In this document: positions 13,504 through 18,954 of the stretch, one piece after another
Position numbering within the stretch: position 1 is the stretch's first letter
How the letters are laid out: each line of letters starts with the position of its first letter
Assembly: GCA_036502165.1 (NCBI GenBank)
Contig: DASXZC010000184.1
Coordinates: 1 to 22,802, forward strand
Length of the DNA: 22,802 nucleotides
From: F-183 sp036502165
GTDB lineage: Bacteria > Acidobacteriota > Terriglobia > Bryobacterales > Bryobacteraceae
Reading direction: 5' to 3'
Position numbers and translations under genes: made by a program
Notes under the pieces: generated by a model
Seen by the model: the letters and a program-made list of their open reading frames with translations, nothing else
What the model was told of the DNA's origin: nothing
Databases searched by the model: none

Positions 13504-14928
13504 ATGTGGTTTCTGCTGGCGGGATGCGCCCTGCTGCTATTCAGTCCGCCGCTCGATGCAGATCCAGGAGCGGCCGACGACGCCCTCACTCTGGTCGATC
13601 GAGCGCAGCACTACCTCGTCGATCTGGTCAAAATTGATTCCTCGAATCCCCCCGGCAATGAGACCCGCGTCGCCGATTATCTTCGCCAGGTCGCCACTGC
13701 CAACAACATTCCAAACGAGCTGTTGGGAGAGAATCCGAAGCGGCTCAATTTCATCGCGCGCCTCAAAGGATCGGGCAAGAACAAGCCTTTATTGTTGATG
13801 GCCCACAGCGACACCATCCCTGTCGGCGACCGCACCGCGTGGACCGTCGATCCCTTTGGCGCCGAGATCAAGAACGGATATTTGTATGGCCGCGGATCCA
13901 TCGACGACAAGGCACTCCTCGCCGCCGAACTCGCCGTGCTCGTGGAAATCAAGACGCGCAATCTTCCCCTGTCTCGCGACGTGATCCTCATGAGCGAGGC
14001 CGACGAGGAGAACGGTGCGACCGGAATCCAATGGATGCTGCAGCACGCCTATCCGAAAATTGAGGCGGACTTCGCTCTGAACGAAGGCGGTTCGAATTTC
14101 GACTCCGGCGGCGTCCGCCGCGCCTATCAAGTGCAAACGGCCGAGAAGATCCCCACGCGTGTCCTGCTCACCGCCCGTGGAGCTCTCGGGCAAGGCTCCC
14201 TTCCTCGTCCCGACAATCCGCTGGTCAAGGTCGCACGTGCGATGTTGCGCGTCGTCGATGCCGAGCAGCCCGTCAAACTGAGCCCCACCACGCGCCGCTA
14301 CCTGCGCGACATAACCAAGCTCCCCGATTACGATTGGCTGATCCCGCTGCTGCCGAAGCTCGAGAATCCCGCGACCGCGGTCGCCGCCGCCAACCAAATC
14401 CGCGGCCGCAGTCCGGAGCTCGAAGTCATGCTGCGCACCAGCGTGTCGCCCACCACCTTCCGCGGCGGCACTCGCTTCAACATCATTCCCAACTCGGCCG
14501 AAGTGCTGCTCGACGTCCGTCGCTTGCCGAACGAAACGCGCGAGGAAGTGCTGGCCCGCTTCCGCCAGTTGATCAACGATCCCTCCGTCGAAGTCTCTCT
14601 CGCTACCGGCCCGCAAATGCCTCCGACCGATTCAAGCCCGCTGACGAGTGGCTTATATAAAGCGATCGAAACCGTGCTCAGCCGCCTCCATCCCCAGGAT
14701 CTGGTGTTGCCTTACATGAGCCGAGTCTCGACCGACGGATCCTACCTGCGCTCCCGGGGCGTCCCGGTGTACGGCGCGCCGCTGTTTCAGATCGAACCTT
14801 CCGACAACCGCTATCACGCAGTCGACGAGCGTATCCAGGTCAAGGGCCTTCAGGATGGAACGGAATTGCTGTGGCAGATCGTTCTCGAGGTCGCGGGCAA
14901 CACGGTGAACAGCGCAACGCAGCAGTGA
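13504..14928 (+). CDS. Exported M20 metallopeptidase (M20/M25/M40 carboxypeptidase-like)
   Basis: A 474-aa zinc peptidase. A short hydrophobic N-terminus (MWFLLAGCALLLFSPP) implies export. Metal-site motifs: MAHSDTIPV (His101, Asp103), LYGRGSIDDK (bridging Asp134), EADEENG (Glu168 general base, Glu169) and NEGG (Glu194). The C-terminal His is in NRYHAVDERI. The dimerisation-domain segment around VLLTARGALGQGSLP is shorter than in ArgE or DapE. The family removes C-terminal amino acids or splits acyl-amino acids; substrate unknown. The ATG at 13504 is preceded in frame by TGA, so no longer form is possible. There is no Shine-Dalgarno; TAATAT (13489-13494) lies nine bases upstream. An LLAGC string at 4-8 resembles a lipobox but is too near the N-terminus. 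Confidence 0.9.
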   Translation: MWFLLAGCALLLFSPPLDADPGAADDALTLVDRAQHYLVDLVKIDSSNPPGNETRVADYLRQVATANNIPNELLGENPKRLNFIARLKGSGKNKPLLLMAHSDTIPVGDRTAWTVDPFGAEIKNGYLYGRGSIDDKALLAAELAVLVEIKTRNLPLSRDVILMSEADEENGATGIQWMLQHAYPKIEADFALNEGGSNFDSGGVRRAYQVQTAEKIPTRVLLTARGALGQGSLPRPDNPLVKVARAMLRVVDAEQPVKLSPTTRRYLRDITKLPDYDWLIPLLPKLENPATAVAAANQIRGRSPELEVMLRTSVSPTTFRGGTRFNIIPNSAEVLLDVRRLPNETREEVLARFRQLINDPSVEVSLATGPQMPPTDSSPLTSGLYKAIETVLSRLHPQDLVLPYMSRVSTDGSYLRSRGVPVYGAPLFQIEPSDNRYHAVDERIQVKGLQDGTELLWQIVLEVAGNTVNSATQQ

Positions 14929-14940
14929 GTGAAGGACGAT

Positions 14941-15186
14941 CTACAGAGGCCGCGCAATCGCGCGATTGGCGAGCGCGCTCATCTCGCGGCAGCAGCACCG
15001 CATCGAGATGCGTATGTCGCGCAGCGAAGCTCCATGAAATTCAACTGCCGGACCCTTGCCGTGCGACGCGCACTTCAAACCTTCGAGCTTGCGTAACGTG
15101 GCGGATTTGAATCGCTCAACCTCAATGGTCGAATCCACTTCCTCGATGCCGAGAACAGGTGCCAGCACGTAACGACAGAGTAGCAT
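14941..15186 (-). CDS. Small conserved Cys-rich protein, 81 aa
   Basis: Unrecognised small protein. The ATG at 15186 gives MLLCRYVLAPVLGIEEVDST, then a basic core ATLRKLEGLKCASHGKGP, then ASLRDIRISMRCCCREMSAL. The pattern 'Leu-x-Cys-x-x-His-Gly...Ser-Leu-Arg-Asp-Ile...Cys-Cys...Leu-Ala-Asn' resembles short domains I have seen in acidobacterial and myxobacterial proteins (a C-x-x-H ... CC arrangement, possibly metal-binding), but I cannot name the family. The true start may be further in, since the N-terminal 25 residues look less conserved in character. No Shine-Dalgarno is visible. It is convergent with the M20 gene (12-base gap) and divergent from argC, with the argC control region between them. 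Confidence 0.55.
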   Translation of the reverse strand: MLLCRYVLAPVLGIEEVDSTIEVERFKSATLRKLEGLKCASHGKGPAVEFHGASLRDIRISMRCCCREMSALANRAIARPL

Positions 15187-15232
15187 GGAATTGTTTCAAA
15201 CAGGCTGCAGCTTTTATGATCGGAGACTGACG

Positions 15233-15270
15233 ATGGTATATTTATACAGTAGAGTGAATATTTACTCATG
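15233..15270 (+). promoter_or_regulatory. Tandem ARG-box-like operator of the argCBA genes
   Basis: Compared with the E. coli ArgR half-operator consensus (wNTGAATWWWWATTCANw), 15253-15270 matches TGAAT-ATTT-ACTCA at nine of ten fixed and all four W positions. A weaker box at 15233-15250 (ggtat-attt-ataca core) matches seven of ten fixed and all four W positions. Two bases separate the boxes, giving a 20-bp centre-to-centre distance, close to the paired arrangement bound by ArgR hexamers. -10-like TATATT (15237) or TATACA (15243) lies inside the first box, and the second box covers the argC ATG. An arginine-responsive ArgR/AhrC repressor is implied; its gene is not in this window. Confidence 0.65.
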
Positions 15271-16278
15271 ACCACGATCCCCGTTGGCATCGTCGGATTC
15301 CGCGGCTACAGCGGCGTCGAGCTCGAGCATCTGCTCGCGCGGCACCCCCATGTCCGTCCGTTTCGCCTCGAGCACCGCCAGGACGCCGAACATCGCCCCG
15401 AGCCCCTCGGCAGGGACGTTCCAAACTCCATCCCCTGCACCGCCGCAGCAGCCGCCCAGGCCGGAATCAAGGTCGTGTTCCTCGCCACGCCGGTCGAAGT
15501 CTCAATCGAACTCACCGTCGAATTTCTCGCCGCCAACATCCGCGTCATCGACCTCAGCGGCGCCTTCCGCCTCGGCACCTCCGAGAACTTCGCCCGTTGG
15601 TACAAGGAGCCGCACTCCGCTCCAGACCTCCTCAAAGAAGCCGTCTACGGCCTCCCGGAATTCTACCGGTCCCAAATTCCGGCCGCCCGCCTGGTCTCGA
15701 ACCCTGGCTGCTATCCGACCGCGGCGAACCTCGCGATCCGCCCCCTCATCGAGGCAGGCATCGTCAATCGCGTCGCCGGAATCGTCTGCGACGCCAAGTC
15801 CGGCGTCAGCGGAGCCGGCCGCAAACCCTCTCTCAAGACCAGCTTTTGCGAGGTCAGCGAGAACTTCTCCGTCTACTCGATCCTGAATCACCGCCACGTG
15901 CCCGAAGTCCTCATGAACTCGAATCTCGAGGAATCCGAGTTCTCCTTCACCGCGCATTTACTGCCCGTCAACCGCGGGATCCTCGAGACGATTTACATAA
16001 AAACCGAACGCGTCTCCTCGGCCGCCGAGATTTTAAATATCTACCAGGAACGCTATCGCGGCGAACGCTTCGTGCGCCTCTACGCGCCCGGTTCCGTCCC
16101 GGATTTATTCTCCGCCGTTCGCACCAATTTCTGCGACATCGGATTCCAGTTCGACGCCCCCTCCAGACGCCTCACGATCGTCGCGGTCATCGACAACCTG
16201 GTCAAAGGAGCCGCCGGCCAAGCGATTCAAAACATGAATCTTATGCTCGGATTCGACGAGTCGGAGGCCCTCCTCTAA
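15268..16278 (+). CDS. argC: N-acetyl-gamma-glutamyl-phosphate reductase (ArgC)
   Basis: Reduces N-acetylglutamyl-5-phosphate to the semialdehyde with NADPH, third step of arginine synthesis; cytoplasmic. The 336 aa show the Rossmann start VGIVGFRGYSGVELEHLL (6-23; Arg12 replaces the more usual Ala/Gly), VVFLATPVE (69-77), IDLSGAFRL (94-102), VYGLPEFYR, and the active-site SNPGCYPTAA with nucleophile Cys148. DAKSGVSGAGR and the HRHVPE catalytic His follow, then AHLLPVNRGILETIY. The ATG at 15268 directly follows the operator and has no Shine-Dalgarno; the -10 candidates imply a leader of only some 10-20 bases. Four bases separate its stop from argB. Confidence 0.96.
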   Translation: MTTIPVGIVGFRGYSGVELEHLLARHPHVRPFRLEHRQDAEHRPEPLGRDVPNSIPCTAAAAAQAGIKVVFLATPVEVSIELTVEFLAANIRVIDLSGAFRLGTSENFARWYKEPHSAPDLLKEAVYGLPEFYRSQIPAARLVSNPGCYPTAANLAIRPLIEAGIVNRVAGIVCDAKSGVSGAGRKPSLKTSFCEVSENFSVYSILNHRHVPEVLMNSNLEESEFSFTAHLLPVNRGILETIYIKTERVSSAAEILNIYQERYRGERFVRLYAPGSVPDLFSAVRTNFCDIGFQFDAPSRRLTIVAVIDNLVKGAAGQAIQNMNLMLGFDESEALL

Positions 16279-16281
16279 CCC

Positions 16282-17064
16282 ATGCGGACCCTCATCAAAC
16301 TCGGTGGCACGCTGCTCGATTCCGTAGAATCCCGCACCCGTCTGGCCCAGGAAATCTCGGACTTCGCCGCCCAGCCCGGCAACGAAACTGTCGTCGTCCA
16401 CGGCGGCGGTAAACAGATGACCCGTTTCCTCGCCGAACGCGGCGTCGAGAGCCACTTCGTGAACGGACTCCGAGTGACCACGCCAGCCGTGATCGACGCG
16501 GTTCTAAAAGTCATTGCCGGCACACTCAACCACGAATTAGTCGCCAGTTTCGTGGCATTTAATGCCAAGGCGATCGGATTAACCGGAATTGACGCCGCGC
16601 TGGTCGAAGCCGAACCCCTCGGCGGCGAATACGGCGCCGTCGGGAAACCCGTGCGCTGCAACGCCGAAGTCCTGCACCTTCTCTGTAAGAATGGCTATCT
16701 TCCCGTCATCGCCTGCATCGGCGGCGATCGCCAGGGAAATGTGTACAACGTGAATGCCGATCAAATGGCCGTCGCCTGCGCGGTGGGATTTCGCGCCAGC
16801 CAATTATTTTTCCTAACCGACGTCGACGGCGTGCGTGACGCATCCGGTCAAATCGCAGCGGGCCTCGTTCCCACGCAAGTCCGGGCGCTCATTGAAGAAG
16901 GAATCGCCACCGGCGGAATGCAGGCGAAACTCGAAGCTGCCAGCCTCGCTTTGCGTGATGGCGTGCCGAAAGTCGTAATCGCTCCCGGTGCTCTTCCCGG
17001 AGTTGTTCGGAAATTATCGGAAAAAGAACCAGTGGGCACTGAATTAACCACAAGTGTCAGGTAA
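16282..17064 (+). CDS. argB: Acetylglutamate kinase (ArgB)
   Basis: Phosphorylates N-acetylglutamate with ATP, second and usually feedback-controlled step of arginine synthesis. The 260 aa have amino-acid-kinase motifs: IKLGGTLLDS (Lys6), VVVHGGGKQM (37-46), VNGLRVTTPAVID (60-72), YLPVIACIGGDRQGNVYNVN, NADQMAVACAVG, FLTDVDGVRD and GGMQAKLEAA with the phosphate-binding Lys. The ATG at 16282 begins three bases after the argC TAA. It lacks an N-terminal helix extension of the arginine-sensitive hexameric form, so it resembles short E. coli-type enzymes that are not arginine-inhibited (inference). It ends 13 bases before the NAG synthase ATG. Confidence 0.96.
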   Translation: MRTLIKLGGTLLDSVESRTRLAQEISDFAAQPGNETVVVHGGGKQMTRFLAERGVESHFVNGLRVTTPAVIDAVLKVIAGTLNHELVASFVAFNAKAIGLTGIDAALVEAEPLGGEYGAVGKPVRCNAEVLHLLCKNGYLPVIACIGGDRQGNVYNVNADQMAVACAVGFRASQLFFLTDVDGVRDASGQIAAGLVPTQVRALIEEGIATGGMQAKLEAASLALRDGVPKVVIAPGALPGVVRKLSEKEPVGTELTTSVR

Positions 17065-17077
17065 TTCTCTACAGACA

Positions 17078-17650
17078 ATGAGCGATTTTACACTGAGAAA
17101 CGCGATGCTCCCCGACATTCCCGGACTCCTGGGCGTGATCAATGCCTATGCCGCGCAGGGAATCATGCTGCCCCGAACAGAGTTCGAGTTAGCCGAGAAC
17201 ATTCGTGATTTCGTCGTCGCATTTGATGAAAGCGGCATCATCGGCTGCGGCGCGCTCCATTTTTATACCCCGCGCAGCGCGGAGGTCCGCTCTTTAGCTG
17301 TTTTGCCAGATCGAAAAATCGCCGGAGTCGGCCGCAAAATTGTCGAATGGCTCGAAGCCGACGGCCGTTTGCAGCACCTCCAAAACATCTTCGCCTTCAC
17401 GTATGTGCCTGGTTTCTTTGAAAAATTGGGCTTCGCGCAAGTCGATCGCGGCGAGTTGCCGCTCAAGGCATGGAAGGATTGTATGCGCTGCCCGAAGTTC
17501 CAGGCTTGCGACGAAATTGCCATGCTCAAGCACCTCTCGCCCCCCGTTTCTACCTCTCATGAGCCCGTTTTCCACCCCTCGCTTGAGCCGTTTCCCATCC
17601 TGAACCTACCCTCGTCTGTAATCCTGCCCACTCCCCGAAAGGGCAGTTGA
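17078..17650 (+). CDS. argA: N-acetylglutamate synthase, stand-alone GNAT type, with C-terminal extension
   Basis: A GNAT acetyltransferase that probably acetylates glutamate with acetyl-CoA, the first step of arginine synthesis. Assignment rests on family similarity and its place directly after argB. Motifs: FTLRNAMLPDIPGLLGVINA (4-23), AAQGIMLPRTEFELAENIRDF, GCGALHFY (56-63), AEVRSLAVLPDRKIAGVGRKI (acetyl-CoA loop, 68-88), FAFTYVPGFFEKLGF, and the conserved ELPLKAWKDCMRCPKFQACDE with three Cys. The domain should end near KHL (151-153). A 37-residue Pro/Ser tail follows and its codons form a terminator-like hairpin. ATG at 17078 is chosen (190 aa); an in-frame GTG at 17054 would overlap argB by 11 bases. 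Not the two-domain E. coli ArgA architecture. Confidence 0.87.
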   Translation: MSDFTLRNAMLPDIPGLLGVINAYAAQGIMLPRTEFELAENIRDFVVAFDESGIIGCGALHFYTPRSAEVRSLAVLPDRKIAGVGRKIVEWLEADGRLQHLQNIFAFTYVPGFFEKLGFAQVDRGELPLKAWKDCMRCPKFQACDEIAMLKHLSPPVSTSHEPVFHPSLEPFPILNLPSSVILPTPRKGS

Positions 17651-17664
17651 TCGTAAAGTTTTGT
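17624..17664 (+). terminator. Putative terminator at the end of argCBA
   Basis: CTGCCC (17624-17629) pairs with GGGCAG (17641-17646) around an 11-base loop, followed after 11 bases by a T-rich stretch (GTTTTGTT, 17657-17664). The hairpin lies inside the last codons of the NAG synthase frame, whose TGA is at 17648-17650. The stem is short and the T-run is displaced, so this is a weak or imperfect intrinsic terminator. Confidence 0.4.
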
Positions 17665-17713
17665 TAAGAAGCCTCGTATTTGGGCAATTTCCCCCAGACA
17701 GTCAAAAAAATCG

Positions 17714-17719
17714 TACAAT
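17714..17719 (+). promoter_or_regulatory. Candidate -10 box of the molybdopterin-binding gene
   Basis: TACAAT (five of six) within the 154-bp gap after argCBA. No convincing -35 is found at 16-18 bp. If used, the leader is about 80 nt and includes the hairpin at 17751-17787. Confidence 0.35.
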
Positions 17720-17750
17720 TCCGTGAGAATATTTCAAGCGGGGAGACACT

Positions 17751-17787
17751 ATCTTTGAGAATCCGGCGCTAGTCCGGCGGCAAAGAT
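17751..17787 (+). other. Structured 5' leader hairpin before the molybdopterin-binding gene
   Basis: ATCTTTG (17751-17757) pairs perfectly with CAAAGAT (17781-17787). Inside, CCGG and CCGG can pair around a CGCTAGT loop, giving a two-tier stem with an internal loop. It ends three bases before the strong AAGGAG ribosome site (17791-17796). A GGAGAC hexamer flanks the stem on both sides (17742-17747 and 17793-17798). The position suggests control of translation, but it does not obviously fit the published Moco riboswitch. Confidence 0.45.
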
Positions 17788-17804
17788 CCGAAGGAGACTC
17801 CACA

Positions 17805-18776
17805 GTGAGGGCCTTAACAGTCGAAGTATCGCAGGCAGTAGGACGTAGTTTGAGCAGCACGGTGTTCCGTTCCGGTGGCAAGAAACTTTTGTCTAAGGGG
17901 CACGTTCTCAGTGACGACGACATACGGATGCTCCAGCTAGAAGGTCTGGGCCAAGTGCCCGTGACCCAATTGGAAGAGGGTGAAGTTGGCGAAGATGATG
18001 CGGTCCTGCGGGTGGCGCAGGATATGGGTGTCGGATGTTTTGAAATTCGTTTGGCCGCGGGTGGCCGGTCGAATTTATTGGCAACCGAGCCCTGTTGCGT
18101 CCTGGTCGACGACGAACTCCTGAAGCAAATCAATTGCACGGCGAGTGTAGCCATTGCGACTTGCCTCAATTTCAGTTTTGCTAATACAGGACAACGAATC
18201 TCGACCGTCAAAAGCGCCCCGTTCGCGGTTCCAGCCGACCATCTGGAAACCGTAACGGGCATTCTCCGCGAGCGCGGACCGATCATTCAGGCCCGCCCCG
18301 TTCGCGACCCAGCGGTGGCAGTTTTATACACTGACCCCCACAACCCCGATCGCGCCCGGCAGCTCTTCGAACCCATCATGGCGCAGCGCCTCGAGCGTCT
18401 TGGTACCCGGGTACGATACGTACTCGCTGCTCGCGAAGACGAACAATCGATGCAAAAGGCACTGTCACATTTGCTGCGTTCGAAGCCCACGGTGATACTT
18501 GTAGCATCGACGACTGCGCCTGCTGGCCCCGACGATGCCGTCGGACGCGCCATGCTCGCCGCGGGATGTGATTTCGAACGTTTCCTTGCACCCGTAGAAC
18601 CTGGGAATCTGTTACTGTTAGGTTATTCAGGTGATACGCCCGTCGTTTCGGCACCCGGATGTTTCCGTTCGGCCAAACCGAACGTCGTAGACTTGGTACT
18701 TCCGCCGATCCTCGCCCGGTATCGCGTTTCGGGATGGGAAATCGCATGTCTCGGACATGGTGGCCTTCTCGCCTAA
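17805..18776 (+). CDS. Molybdopterin-binding domain protein (MoeA/MogA-like)
   Basis: A 323-aa cytoplasmic protein whose second half carries the MPT-binding (MoCF, PF00994-like) fold: VRYVLAAREDEQSMQKALSH, then VILVASTTAPAGPDDAVGRA (near 228-247), EPGNLLLLGYSGDTPVVSAP and GCFRSAKPNVVDLVLPP. These match the GADD and PG...LPG motifs of MoeA/MogA in changed form. The N-terminal half (VSQAVGRSLSSTV, GHVLSDDDIRML) resembles the substrate-handling region of MoeA-like proteins. A role in molybdenum cofactor handling is likely; the exact step is unknown, and no molybdoenzyme gene is in the window. GTG start at 17805 with AAGGAG eight bases upstream. A structured leader precedes it and a strong terminator follows 94 bases after the stop. 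Confidence 0.83.
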   Translation: MRALTVEVSQAVGRSLSSTVFRSGGKKLLSKGHVLSDDDIRMLQLEGLGQVPVTQLEEGEVGEDDAVLRVAQDMGVGCFEIRLAAGGRSNLLATEPCCVLVDDELLKQINCTASVAIATCLNFSFANTGQRISTVKSAPFAVPADHLETVTGILRERGPIIQARPVRDPAVAVLYTDPHNPDRARQLFEPIMAQRLERLGTRVRYVLAAREDEQSMQKALSHLLRSKPTVILVASTTAPAGPDDAVGRAMLAAGCDFERFLAPVEPGNLLLLGYSGDTPVVSAPGCFRSAKPNVVDLVLPPILARYRVSGWEIACLGHGGLLA

Positions 18777-18804
18777 AAACCGGTTCGCGGAGCATCGTCG
18801 AGCC

Positions 18805-18813
18805 TGATATGAT
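18805..18813 (+). promoter_or_regulatory. Extended -10 promoter of a putative small RNA
   Basis: TG-A-TATGAT is an extended -10 element (TGn plus five of six -10 bases), which can work without a -35. It lies 28 bases after the molybdopterin-binding gene stop, and initiation is predicted near 18820. Confidence 0.4.
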
Positions 18814-18819
18814 ACAAGC

Positions 18820-18903
18820 TCCTCCACTACCCTGTGTGATTTCCTCCGAGTCACACGGGGGTGCTCCTCAGCCGGGTGCCCGACCAGCGCCCGGCTCTTT
18901 TTT
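18820..18903 (+). ncRNA. Putative small RNA with CCUCC-type loops (about 84 nt)
   Basis: Between the extended -10 and the terminator lies a compact structured unit. Hairpin 1 pairs CCC(T)GTGTGA (18830-18839) with TCACACGGG (18851-18859) around the loop TTTCCTCCGAG. Hairpin 2 is the terminator stem at 18870-18896. CTCCTCC is at the 5' end (18819-18825), CCTCC in loop 1 (18843-18847), and CTCCTC in the linker (18864-18869). Exposed CCUCC sequences can pair with Shine-Dalgarno GGAGG, as in known C-rich-loop regulatory RNAs. No matching Rfam family is recognised. The alternative is that this is only the 3' untranslated region of the upstream gene. Confidence 0.4.
18870..18903 (+). terminator. Rho-independent terminator
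   Basis: AGCCGGG (18870-18876) pairs exactly with CCCGGCT (18890-18896); an inner GC/GC pair extends the stem. One base later six T residues follow (18898-18903). This is the clearest intrinsic terminator in the window. It ends transcription from the molybdopterin-binding gene and the putative small RNA before the symporter promoter. Confidence 0.9.
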
Positions 18904-18928
18904 CCCACGCTGACGACCCCATCGCCTA

Positions 18929-18949
18929 TATAATGACGATTCGGTCATT
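18929..18949 (+). promoter_or_regulatory. Symporter -10 box with overlapping inverted repeat
   Basis: A perfect TATAAT (18929-18934) has no clear -35. It overlaps a dyad AATGAC-N6-GTCATT (18932-18949, exact six-base arms) centred near the predicted start site (about 18941). The arrangement resembles TetR- or GntR-type operators that block initiation. No regulator gene lies beside it. Confidence 0.5.
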
Positions 18950-18954
18950 CCACT

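Noticed and set aside
13504..13527. LLAGC lipobox suggesting the M20 peptidase is a lipoprotein
   Set aside because: The Cys is residue 8; no basic n-region or room for a lipoprotein signal peptide, and an in-frame stop blocks a longer start.
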